Part shown: positions 1 to 8,323 of the stretch, in pieces
How the letters are laid out: each line of letters starts with the position of its first letter
Position numbering within the stretch: position 1 is the stretch's first letter
Source: Cepaea nemoralis
Lineage: Eukaryota; Mollusca; Gastropoda; Stylommatophora; Helicidae
DNA length: 64,000 nt
Direction of reading: 5' to 3'
Assembly (NCBI GenBank): GCA_014155875.1
Contig: JACEFZ010017849.1
Span: 246,501 to 310,500 of the forward strand
The notes under the pieces: model-generated
What the model was told of the DNA's origin: nothing
The model's database searches: none
What the model saw: only the letters and a program-made list of their open reading frames with translations
Made by a program: the position numbers and the translations under genes

Positions 1-879
1 GTCCCTGAATGTTTCAAATGTTGTCACAACTATCACCACTTACATTATTGTTCCTGAATGTTTCAAATGTTGTCACAACTATCACCACTTACATGATTGT
101 CCCTGAATGTTTCAAATGTTGTCACAACTATCACCACTTACAGTGTTGTCCCTAAATGTTTCAAATTTTGTCACAACTATCACCACGTACAGTGTTGTCC
201 CTGAATGTTTCAAATGTTGTCACAACTATCACCACTTACAGTGTTGTCCCTGAATGTTTCAAATTTTGTCACAACTATCACCACTTCCAGTGTTGTCCCT
301 GAATGTTTAAAATGTTGTCACAACTATCACCACTTACAGTGTTTGTCCCTGAATCTTTCAATGTTGTCACCAACTATCACCACTATACAATGTTGTACCC
401 TGAATATTTCAAATGTTGTCACAACTAACATTACTTACAGTCTTGTCTCTGAATGTTTCAAATGTTGTCACAACTATCACCACTTACAGTGTTGTCCCTG
501 AATGTTTCAAATGTTGTCACAACTATCACCACTTACAGTGTTGTCCTTGAATATTTCAAATGTTGTCACAACTATCACCACTTACAGTGCTGTCCCTGAA
601 TGTTTCAAATGTTGTCACAACTACCATTACTTACAGTCTTGTCCCTGAATGTTTCAAATGTTGTCACAACTATCACCACTTACAGTGTTGTTCCTGAATG
701 TTTCAAATGTTGTCACAACTATCACCACTTACAGTGTTGTCCCTGAATGTTTCAAATGTTGTCACTACTATCGCCACTTACATTATTGTCCCTGAATGTT
801 TCAAATGTTGTCACAACTATCACAACTTACAGTATTGTCCCTGAATGTTTCAAATGTTGTCACAACTATCACAACTTAC
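1..879 (-). repeat. 49-bp minisatellite carrying ERCC6L2 exon end plus splice donor
   Basis: About 18 tandem copies of a 49-bp unit run from the window edge to the ERCC6L2-like fragment at 880-1805. Copy starts such as 1, 50 and 99 give the period directly. Read on the minus strand, each unit holds GTAAGTGGTGA followed by a stretch matching the last ~36 bases of the neighbouring exon (TTTGAAACATTCAGGGACAA). The unit is therefore an amplified exon-end/5' splice site segment. Variants have single substitutions (TACATTATT for TACAGTGTT) and a few indels near 340-400. The array may continue left of the window. ORFs through it are repeat artefacts. Confidence 0.9.
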
Positions 880-1805
880 AGTATTGTCCCTGAATGTTTC
901 AAATGGTGTCACAACTACTTCCAACTTTCCCTTCTTGAGGTTATCAAGCCAGATCTCCTTCTCAACAGCCAGTTATACATGACAGCACTTGGCCCAATAA
1001 TGAGGAATGGTTTATGTGCCTGTTTTGGAGGGCTACTTGGAATATCATCTGACATCTGGCGTATAAATTGTGGGATATTATGTAGGGTATCCATTTGATT
1101 GCCTTGTTTCCCCAGCAGTGCTGCCAGGAAACCTATAACTTGTATTGTCTTGCCAAGTCCCATATCATCTCCTAAAATGGCTCCAGTCTGTGCAACATAA
1201 TGCTGGTAAAGAAAACGAATGCCTTCCCTCTGATAATCTCGAAGGTACTGATTTATTGTTGCAGCAGTGGATAGCTGGTAGCCAACTTTATCAGATGTTG
1301 GTATGACAGTCAACCTAGGCCGTTCTTTATGAATTTCTGAGACACCATAATAGTCTTTTGTGCAACTGATTGAAATCTCTTCAATGTTCATTGCTATGTC
1401 TTGCTTGCTGCACTTGATGTTCACATCATCCCTAGCACTACTGCTCATTACTAATCTTTGACTGAAACATAAATCTTGCTGCTTTCTTGTGGCCTTTTCT
1501 ACAACTGTTGTATATTTTTCTTGGTCACAACTATCATGCTGATCTAACCTCTTTCGTTTCTGCTGCACTCTCTTACTCCCTCGAACAAAGGATGATGCCC
1601 CTTTATGTGAATTAAGCCACTTTAAAAGCACATGTGTCCCGTGACCCAGCCAGGATGTTTTAGTCTGATTTGAGGCAACACTGGCTTCAGTCTCATCATC
1701 TGAATCCAGATAGTAGGCAAACTTCTCTTCCAGCATTGAATCATTTTCTTGTCCAGTCAGTGGCTGAAAGAGGTCGGAACTTACTGACTGTCTATTACTA
1801 GCCAT
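880..1805 (-). pseudogene. ERCC6L2: ERCC6L2-like SNF2 helicase, N-terminal fragment (copy 1)
   Basis: The minus strand starts with ATG at 1805 and encodes an acidic N-terminus ([12 protein letters not shown]), a basic linker, then the start of an SNF2 ATPase: [16 protein letters not shown], the Walker A region [12 protein letters not shown], and [13 protein letters not shown] (motif Ia region). ERCC6L2 is a nuclear SNF2-family DNA-repair translocase. The order and wording fit that family well. The DEAH-type motif II and everything beyond are absent. Compared with the copy at 33793-35074 it lacks about 49 bp near 980 (after YNW), which shifts the frame, and about 27 bp near 1270. The exon would end at 880 with GTAAGTT as donor. 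It is either a broken duplicate or a damaged first exon of a gene continuing to the left; I favour pseudogene. Confidence 0.82.
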
Positions 1806-1950
1806 CTTATAAAAATTGATAACCGTTCGATATTATATTTAGGTGTTACTACTGTAACCTAGCGCCGACTGTGGTGTAACAACATGGTTTCTTTCACTGC
1901 CGTTCTAGTTGTGTTTATTACTTGTCTAACTCTCGAGACAAATAAACCCG
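1806..1950 (-). repeat. Duplicated 5' flank of ERCC6L2 fragment
   Basis: This ~140-bp stretch upstream of the ATG at 1805 is almost identical to 35075-35215, upstream of the second ERCC6L2 fragment. The duplicated block therefore includes 5'UTR or promoter sequence, and homology stops near AATAAAC. It marks the end of a segmental duplication rather than a retrocopy boundary. No TATA box or other promoter element is convincing. Confidence 0.75.
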
Positions 1951-1976
1951 CCTTCAATGGGAACAGAAAAATTGTT

Positions 1977-2185
1977 GCGTATCCCTTACGGGACGTTGCA
2001 GTCAACACCAGCATTTTCAGCTGCTGTTGATGTACTAGGCAAGTGTTACGTTCAGTAGTTTGTCATTGATTTCTGAACGACCGGCCCCTATACCTTTTTC
2101 GAAAAAACCAGCACCGCTGTGTTTCGAACCCGGGTATACGGACTCATAAACCACGTCTGCAAGCACATTAGCCACAGAGACCGGC
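1977..2185 (-). mobile_element. tRNA-headed SINE, family A (copy 1)
   Basis: On the minus strand it reads GCCGGTCTCTGTGGCTAATG, then a B-box-like GGGTTCGAAACAC, then a conserved body (GGCCGGTCGTTCAGAA, CTACTGAACGTAA, CAACAGCAGCTGAAAA) and ends near GGGATACGC. The same layout occurs at 31554-31787 and 58247-58481. A tRNA-like head plus a conserved central domain is the usual build of polymerase III SINEs. This copy is degenerate in the A-box region. Confidence 0.75.
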
Positions 2186-2269
2186 GGATGTATACGTTGT
2201 GAAGAGAAACCAGAAATTTTACGAATGGGGGAATGTTTAACCCATTCTTTAGCCCCTAACCTGGAGGAC
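2186..2269 (-). mobile_element. LINE 5'-head fragment
   Basis: The minus strand begins GGTCCTCCAGGTTAGGGG and continues AACATTCCCCCATTCGTA. The same head opens the LINE insertion at 20087-20613 (GGTCCTCCAGGTTGGGGG, AACATCCCCACCTTTGTA). It appears to be the 5' end of an RTE-like family truncated soon after. No coding sequence is present. Confidence 0.45.
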
Positions 2270-2543
2270 CAGGTTCATTTACAATTATAAAATACTTTAA
2301 ATGATTTGAGCTGTTTTCTTAAAACAACAAAACTTTCAAACAGCATACAGAAGTAATAAATTTCTGTAAATATATGCTAATTGAAATCTTAGATTAGTTA
2401 TATGTACTTAAACAAATGGAATATAAATTTGAGATATCATAGAAATATTTTTAATTATAATTGTTTCCCTTACTTACCATACTATTCTTATGTCCCTTAT
2501 TATTTTATTCTTTAAATGCAGAAAAGCCCCATTTACACTCTGT
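2270..2543. repeat. 274-bp duplicated block, shared with 45958-46231
   Basis: AT-rich block that is about 95% identical to the sequence directly upstream of the ZC4H2-like ORF. Shared landmarks are ATGATTTGAGCTGTTTTC, a run ending CAGCATACAG, and the end GCCCCATTTACACTCTGTG. The left edge (CAGGTTCAT) coincides with the first three codons of the ZC4H2-like ORF at the other copy. No ORF or promoter is evident here. Confidence 0.85.
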
Positions 2544-3144
2544 GGCGCGCGTAGAGAATATGCTAGCTTCATAATTATATCTTAATTACCTTAATTATAT
2601 AAGCCAATGGTAGATGCTTAGTGGCATGGTTTGTGAGATTAATTGTACGAAAATCTTCGCATTCAATTGCTCGTCGTCTTTTTTGGTATAGAAATAAGGG
2701 AGACTTTATAAGCAAACGTTTGCTTGTAATGTACGGAATGATTTAGTTGAGAATCTAGGCTCCATTGGAAGATGAAAAGAAGGGGAAGAATAGTATAGTA
2801 TTTGTCGTTTTTACTTTGTTTTATATTGTCCATTAACTATAAGATTACACCTGTCATCTAATTCTTGTTCGCCTTCTTTTCAGTAATATACTTTGCTTAT
2901 TACACTTTCTCTCTGTAATCCCGTTTATCACGCAGAGTCTCGTAGCGGAGTGAGAGCTGAGGCGGTTCGACCCCCGCTCGTGACTTGCGGGATACTGAGC
3001 CGGCCGCTTATATTTACTGTTTTCTCCTAGTAGTTATGATGACAACAACACCGGGGTCAGAAGTAAGTAAAGAAAATTAAGGACCAGTTTTAAAGTCATG
3101 TGATGTAAATGGTATACAATACTAACCAATATTTAAGTTGGTAG
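2544..3144. other. Non-coding interval with a shared palindrome
   Basis: No gene is seen. A 33-bp stretch at 2696-2728, with palindromic core AGCAAACGTTTGCT, is repeated exactly at 52212-52244. At 2930-3010 a B-box-like GGCGGTTCGACCCCCGC lies in a GC-richer patch, perhaps a SINE head, but no second copy was found in the window. Confidence 0.4.
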
Positions 3145-3497
3145 AAGTGACATCAATAACATTAGATATGCGGATGATACAGTATTGATGGCAACATTTA
3201 GTAGATATGGTAATTGTACACAGTGAATAACTAGGGTCAGAATTAAATTGTAAGAAGATACAGATTATGGTCGTCACTAGGAAAGAGGACATTAAACAAT
3301 TTAATATACGAGTAAATGGGAGTATTCCTAAACAAGCGAGTTGGTACAATTATCTCGGAAAAGTCATAACATCTGATGGGAGATCCTTCAAGAGATTAGA
3401 ACAAGAATCGCCATGGCGAAGGTAGCCTTTTGCACGATAGAAAACATACTCACCGATAAAAAGATGTAATTTGAAATGAGAACAAGAGTGCCGAGGT
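3145..3497 (+). mobile_element. RTE-type LINE reverse transcriptase fragment, left part
   Basis: The plus strand matches the LINE at 29573-30317 over the catalytic and thumb regions: YADDTVL at the start, then a CKK-QVMVV-like stretch, VNGSIPKQAS-YNYLG, TSDG and IRTRIAMAKVAF. It carries several stops and frameshifts. Homology breaks near 3497 and resumes at 5108, so a minus-strand element is nested inside it. Confidence 0.75.
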
Positions 3498-5107
3498 CTT
3501 ACAATTCCAATTCCAATTTTCGAAAAACAAATTCCAAATTATTTCTCATCTAACATGCTTCCTCAGCGGTGGTTATTGTTGAGAGCCGTGGTTTTTGTGG
3601 ATATTTAGCCCTGTTTCTTGTCTTGTGCGCTCTTACGAGTGAATCCTCCCTCGGACCGGTTACATAAGAGTTTGTGTCTGTGACGACAGCTGGGGGGTTG
3701 GTCGGCGGCTATCCTTTGTTGGTGCTGGCTCCTGGCTCGTCTGGCTTGGCTGGGTGCAGTCCTTATAAGGACTTTTTATTTGGTCTTTTTGCCTCCTTTT
3801 GTGTAGGAGCTTTTCGATGTTGTAATTTTCATCCTTCTTGCGCCTGTTTTCATTTTTGATAAAGAGTTTATGTTTTCTTTCGCAGTCTTCCTCCGTGGAC
3901 AGCCATGGGATGATCTCTCCGTCATCTATATAGTACCTGAATCCGGTCTCACAGTCATAGATTCCATCAGGGTATTGCATCGGTTGCCCTCTGAATTTCT
4001 TGGGCTTCTTCTTTTCTTTTTCTTCCCAGTGGATTCTAAATTTCTTGTTAGCGAGTTCCTCTTCAATTGCCTGCTCCCTTGCCGATTCTAGCAACTCCTC
4101 CAAGGTAGGTCCCCGGGGCCTCTCCATGCCGTCCTCAGGGTGCTCATCTCGGTTTTCTTCGGATGTCTGGCGAGATATTGGTTTCCCCTTGGATGTCTCG
4201 GGCATCGTGGTTGGGCTGCTGGCTTTAGCTTGCGGTTCAGGCTCAGTCTCTTGGTTTTCATCATGCGGTTTCTCTGTGGTTTCTTGTATGGCTTCTGTTG
4301 GTTTGTTTTGGAAAAGTTCCATTTCAGCTTTTTGTAGTTCTCGCTCTATTTTAATGGTTTGTAGCATTTCTTCGTTCTCCTTCTTTATCAGTGCCACATG
4401 TTCCATTTCTTGCTTGATGTTTTGATGGATCTCCTTTATTTCAGCCAGCAGTTTCTCATTGTCGCTGGTCGGAGTCGGCGTCATCAGTGCCTTGACTTGT
4501 TTCTTCACCTCGTCTATCTGGTTTTCCAGTTGATCTCTTTCAGCTTGTGATATACCCGTGGCTGTGTCGCACCTCCGCATTGCGTCCTTATATAATGTCT
4601 TTGTGTTGATGGCGAACTTTAAGACGTCTTTGTGTCTTTGAAGGTACGGACAGCCTAAGTATCTTGCTCCATGCTTGCCCAGGCAGTTGCGCAATTTTCT
4701 TTGTTGTTGGGTGCTCGGAAGTCCGTGTCCAGCTTGGCCAGCGAACACTTCTTGAAGGCGTGGTGATCGGCGCAGTACCGGCAGATTTCCATCTTACTGC
4801 GACATGCTGCTCTGCTGTAGCCAGCCCTCTGGCATCTGGAACATTGATTGATCCTTGGGATGAATCTCTCTAGCTGTTGTATTTTCTTGTTGATTGATAC
4901 TGTGGTCGACATTTCGCTGCTCTCCGTCGTCATCACTGCCAAGGTTGTAGGTATCTTGGAGTGGGTGGGGAGCCGCTCCGCCTTCAAGAATCGGATGTGA
5001 AGATTTTCTTCTTGTAGCTGCTTCAGAATTTCTTCGTCTGATAGCTCGACTGTGGATACATAGTTTGTTACATAGAATCTGCGCTTTTATCTGGATGTGT
5101 AGAGTGG
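3498..5107 (-). mobile_element. LINE ORF1 (Gag-like) insertion
   Basis: The minus strand carries a non-LTR ORF1. Residues from a frame starting upstream of 5090 give EEILKQLQEENLHIRFLKAE, then a zinc-knuckle region CSRCQRAGYSRAAC...CRYCADHHAFKKC (about 4930-4740). A frame change near 4700 follows. The long downstream ORF (4748-3660) has a coiled coil (KEIHQNIKQEMEHVALIKKE), a charged Pro/Glu linker and a basic C-terminus. Proteins of this type bind their LINE RNA. ORF2 is missing. The 3' end carries TTGGAATTGGAATTG repeats. It interrupts an RTE fragment (3145-3497 and 5108-5350). The LINE clade is not certain. Confidence 0.72.
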
Positions 5108-5350
5108 ACAATGAGCAAACAGGCTGAAAAACATATGATGGCTGTGGAAATATGTTTTCTGAGGAAACTGCTCAGAATACCTTGGTTAGACAGAAAAATC
5201 AATGATCAAGTCCTTCAAGAACAAATTAAAATCGTAAACTCATTAGAGAAATTAGACGTAGACAGTCAACATCTTTTGGTCATGTTATGAGAAGAAATAA
5301 ATAGGAAAACTTGGTGAAAATTGGCAAGATCGAGGGGAAGGGAACAAGGG
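5108..5350 (+). mobile_element. RTE-type LINE fragment, right part
   Basis: Continues the interrupted element: WTMSKQAEKHMMA, FLRKLLRIPWLDRKI, then a degraded C-terminal end with an R-HS-H-like region and a stop. The matching stretch in the 29.6-kb copy is WTMSSQAEKHLMA. About 40 bp of coding sequence at the junction is missing. It is non-functional. Confidence 0.72.
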
Positions 5351-5929
5351 GATGGCTTTGTCATGGTCTTACTTAATCATAACTCTGGCTCGCATTTCAG
5401 GACAGAGGTGAAACAATTTGCATGCGTTCAATAACTGCACTCACACGCACGGCAATTGTAATTAGCGAATCGTTTATTAAACAATGGTATTCACGTGTGC
5501 AAACTCACACGGGTTGCGCTATCGGCAATATACAGTTCTTACCAGAACATCCTAACAATCTTATAATCCAATTAAAAAATTTAAAATATAAAATTTACAT
5601 GCAGATGCGAGGCCATCTACATAGGCAGAACTGAGCGACAGTTACATTGCAGGGTTTCGGAACATATTCCGAATTGGTTGGACAAGATACTACACACAGA
5701 AGATGGTAGCCTATGCAGGCCGACACACCGGAAAAGTCTAGCTTCATCGGTCGGGAGACATGTGCTCGAGAGTGGCCACGTGGTTGAAAGAGACAGTGCC
5801 TTCCGTGTGTTGTTCAACACACAAAGTAGTCGATTGTTAAAGTTTGCTGAAGCTATACTAATCAACCTTCGTAAACCGTCCTTGTGTAAACAGAAAGACA
5901 TGTTAGTCAGTTTAAAATTACCGTGGTAG
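5351..5929 (+). mobile_element. Penelope-like element, 3' end with GIY-YIG-type endonuclease
   Basis: From about 5616 the plus strand reads YIGRTERQLHCRVSEHIP, then SVGRHVLESGH, FRVLFNTQSSRLLKFAEAIL and ends LVSLKLPW-stop at 5929. Penelope-like retroelements end with a GIY-YIG endonuclease domain in which R, EH, HxxxxxH and E residues recur in this order. The reverse transcriptase is absent, and the preceding ~260 bp (a 70-codon ORF from 5422) is not recognisable. A 5'-truncated copy, probably inactive. Confidence 0.72.
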
Positions 5930-6555
5930 ACAATCGACATTACTGTGCAAACATGTGTATATTTCAGTTTGAAGGATTTATCTAATTAATTCACGTAAGT
6001 TGTGTGATTTCTGCAGTATGTACCTGACGAGATGCAGCGAAATATGCCAGGCAATAAATCGTGCAATCTATTGTTTGTGTCTTCGTTATTCAAATTCATC
6101 ACGGGAAAACATTGTTTTGAATCTTATAATCGTTCATTATATATAACAAAGTATACTGGCACCTCACAGATCTCACTCTGTCTCTCGACGCACACTTCCC
6201 AACTCAAGCATAGTTCGCTCCATAACTCAATCGCACCGTCAGTCCTACTATCATATCACAACGCTCACTAAACACAACCACTGCCCTATGTCTGTCCGTC
6301 TCTAAGTCCTAAACTCGTCTGCCTCAACACAGGTACGTTTTGCCAGTTCACGGCTGCTCACAGCCCTTGAGTCCCGTGGCGCTTGATGTGGGGCGGTGAC
6401 CACGGGGCCTTAGCCTGTGTACATGTCTCCCAGCACTCTGCGATCGTGACCCTGACCTGTGTGCAGGACGCCTGGCTGCTTGCCCTGTTATCCTGCACTA
6501 ATCGGTCTCCTGTCTATCACTGGTTATTCAGTGCATTGGGACCCTGACAGGCTTG
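5930..6555. other. Non-coding interval
   Basis: The first part may be Penelope 3' untranslated sequence. 6330-6540 is distinctly GC-richer than the surroundings and contains no long ORF. No repeat partner was found in the window. Confidence 0.4.
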
Positions 6556-6690
6556 GCCACATGGTATGGCAGAGACAGGAACACTGATCTGATCAACGAC
6601 TCTGGTGATCAAGTGAGATGGCGAAACATTACCGCCCATGCCTTTCGGCATGACACATGATGATGGTGATGATTTTAGAGTCTGTCTCAA
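6556..6690 (+). mobile_element. RTE-type LINE 3' tail
   Basis: The end of an RTE-like ORF and its tail: CTGGTGATCAAGTGAGATGG, then GCATGACACATGATGATGGT, followed by GATGAT repeats. The same tail is seen at 51784-51850, where it follows a recognisable C-terminus. Severely 5'-truncated. Confidence 0.55.
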
Positions 6691-6892
6691 ATACAACATG
6701 TCGTTCTGTGCTAGTCTCCAGCCATCGGAAGGCGGCTGTTACAGAGGCTGTTACAGTCTCCTCCTCCATTTTCACGCTGGAAGTCGTGATATCATACGTC
6801 AGCCACTTTTATTTTTCACAGCGTTCCTTAACCTTTGCAGTGAAGCGCCACCCACTCCATATTCCTGGCACCACATACTCATTTGCCTGTCT

Positions 6893-7123
6893 GCTGTGTG
6901 TGTGTGTGTGTATGAGTGTGTGTGTATGAGTGTGTGTGTGTGTGTGTGTGTGTCTGTGTGAATATCACACCATTCGCGGTGTCTATATATGTATAGACAT
7001 TTCTCGTGTGTATGTGTGTGTGAACATCACACCATGTTAGGTGTCTATATACTGTAAATAGACATTTCTCGCGCGCGCGCTTGTGTGTGTGAGCGTGCGA
7101 GCGTGCATGCATGCATCTCTCTC

Positions 7124-7199
<76 letters not shown>
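6893..7199. repeat. GT, duplicated hairpin unit, and (AT)n microsatellites
   Basis: (GT)n at 6895-6957. Two tandem ~65-bp units follow at 6957-7071, each containing ATCACACCAT and a short inverted repeat (TCTATA...TATAGACA). An (AT)n run of about 35 repeats lies at 7129-7199. ORFs with IYIYIY or HTHTHT stretches across here are artefacts. Confidence 0.9.
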
Positions 7200-7200
<1 letters not shown>

Positions 7201-7201
7201 C

Positions 7202-7376
7202 CCTCATCGATGCCAAAATCCAGGGAACATTTTCTCTCCGGCAGCGGAGGCGGCAGATCGTCAGTGTTGTTGGCGCTGAAATGTCGAGCCGGAACCGGGG
7301 GCGGGTTGTCAGAGGAGTTTGTTCCCTTGAAGTTGAACTCTGTTGGAGAAAACAACGCACGGATATTGTTGGGAGA
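7202..7376 (-). CDS. Orphan proline-rich exon, unknown gene
   Basis: The minus strand has a clean exon shape. An acceptor (GACTTTCAG) ends at 7377, followed by 175 nt open in one frame, then a donor (GAGG/GTAATA) at 7202-7201, where an (AT)n run starts. The peptide contains FSPTEFNFKG, NPPPVPARHF and DLPPPLPERK, two SH3-type proline motifs separated by a Ser/Asn linker. PPPLPER motifs occur in the tails of PTP-PEST-family phosphatases and other adaptors, but the match is too short to name the gene. It may be a live internal exon of a gene extending outside the window or a captured fragment. Confidence 0.45.
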
Positions 7377-7400
7377 CTGAAAGTCGTAGCTTAAAAGTCG

Positions 7401-7612
7401 ACCGGGTCGACTTCATTGCACCCGGTTTTTATCCCATATCGCTCAGTCTCTTTCACAGAAAGCGTCGCACAAAGCACGAACTATGTAGCATCAGCGACGA
7501 CCCTCAGGACTCTTTGAAAACATGCACTCGTGAACCGAAGGATGCGGCCCGGAATCGAACCCACAATCTTCGGAGCCCGAGTCAGACAGCTTGAACACTT
7601 CGCCACGGCTTG
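7401..7612 (-). mobile_element. tRNA-derived SINE, family B (copy 1)
   Basis: On the minus strand the head reads GTGGCGAAGTGTTCAAGC with TCTGACTCGGGCTCCGAAG, then B box GGGTTCGATTCCGGGCC, then a body ending ACCGGGTGCAATGAAG. The head looks like a class II (Leu/Ser-type) tRNA. Related copies lie at 33004-33213 and 47481-47695. Confidence 0.8.
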
Positions 7613-7633
7613 TCTAAGTGGTTGTTACAGTGT

Positions 7634-7822
7634 ACGCCTCAAATTCCGAGCTATCCGATTCAGATCCCAACACAGTTCTGGGAATGTGTTGAAGAACTAT
7701 TGGTTTCTAACGATATCACACGGCTTTCCGATCTCTTGGGAAATGACATCGGATGCCACATCTTCACAGAAAAAGGGACGAAAACCAGTAGGTCCCGTGT
7801 GCAAGTTGTACTATATTTATAA
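7634..7822 (+). CDS. Orphan terminal exon, unknown protein C-terminus
   Basis: A plausible acceptor (GGTTGTTACAG) ends at 7633. From 7634 a 62-codon frame reads to TAA at 7820-7822, with ordinary globular composition: PTQFWECVEELLVSNDITRL, then SDLLGNDIGCHIFTEK and SRSRVQVVLYL-stop. A polyadenylation signal AATAAA sits at 7887-7892. Acceptor, open frame, stop and signal together look like the last exon of a host gene. I do not recognise the family. The start is set by the splice acceptor, not by an ATG. Confidence 0.45.
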   Translation, partial: TPQIPSYPIQIPTQFWECVEELLVSNDITRLSDLLGNDIGCHIFTEKGTKTSRSRVQVVLYL

Positions 7823-7967
7823 TTCATCAAGTGTGCTTAGGAACGTTGGCAAAGGAGTGTAGTTACTAAAGTGAAATTAAACAAACAATAAATGTAACTA
7901 AAAACTTACCACAATGATGTGAATATTGCCATATTTACACTAATCAAATAAACGTTCAACTCAACCC
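7823..7967 (+). other. Candidate 3'UTR with AATAAA
   Basis: A/T-rich sequence following the orphan terminal exon, with AATAAA at 7887-7892. Nothing else is visible. Confidence 0.35.
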
Positions 7968-8225
7968 ACGATACGGGAGTATCAAGCACTCTTGCCTAGA
8001 CCTGGGGGTTTTCTGTTCAAATCCCTTTCGAGGCATGTATTATTTTACAAATTGACTCGGTCTCCCACGTCGACCCAGGCTAACAAGTGTACCAAATATG
8101 TCCTGGGAAATAAAAGTGACTTGTGTGACATGGACTACATTGCTCTTTGAGCGCCGATTGGACAACAGCAATATATGGCTAGTGGCATATACCCAGTATG
8201 ATTCATGGCTCCTGTTTTACGTTAG
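7968..8225 (+). mobile_element. SINE-like repeat, family D (copy 1)
   Basis: Begins with a tRNA-like stretch (GGAGTATCAAGCACTCTTGC) with a poor B box (TCTGTTCAAATCCC). The body has TCGACCCAGGCTAAC, GGGAAATAAAAGTG and GATTGGACAACAGC. The layout parallels 44338-44585. It is diverged and the assignment is moderate. Confidence 0.45.
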
Positions 8226-8231
8226 CTCTCA

Positions 8232-8323
8232 TTGAACTCAAGCGTAGTCCATACACGTGCTATTAATAACTTTCAGTGCACTGGATTGGTTTTTGCGTGT
8301 GGGTTAAATTTCCATATTACCAG
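8232..8323 (-). mobile_element. SINE family C, left part, split by Gypsy insertion
   Basis: Matches the intact copy at 43991-44259 over TGAACTCAAG-GTAGTCCATACAC and the run to ATTACCAGTGTC. The rest of the SINE resumes at 14005. The break coincides with a 5-bp duplication ACCAG (8319-8323 and 14005-14009). Confidence 0.8.

Noticed and set aside
1..921. Regular direct repeats resembling a CRISPR array
   Set aside because: The units are contiguous 49-bp tandem copies without unique spacers, in a eukaryotic context, and derive from an exon end.
3674..4425. Overlapping plus-strand ORFs opposite the LINE ORF1
   Set aside because: Antisense shadows of the minus-strand coiled-coil ORF1, with Ser/Phe/Leu bias from its codons.
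6879..7355. 158-codon minus-strand ORF
   Set aside because: Only its first ~50 codons (the proline-rich exon) have complexity. The rest is (AT)n and GT-repeat translation beyond a likely splice donor.
7401..7612. tRNA gene
   Set aside because: The tRNA-like head is followed by a conserved SINE body and is repeated at 33004 and 47481. The clover-leaf is incomplete.
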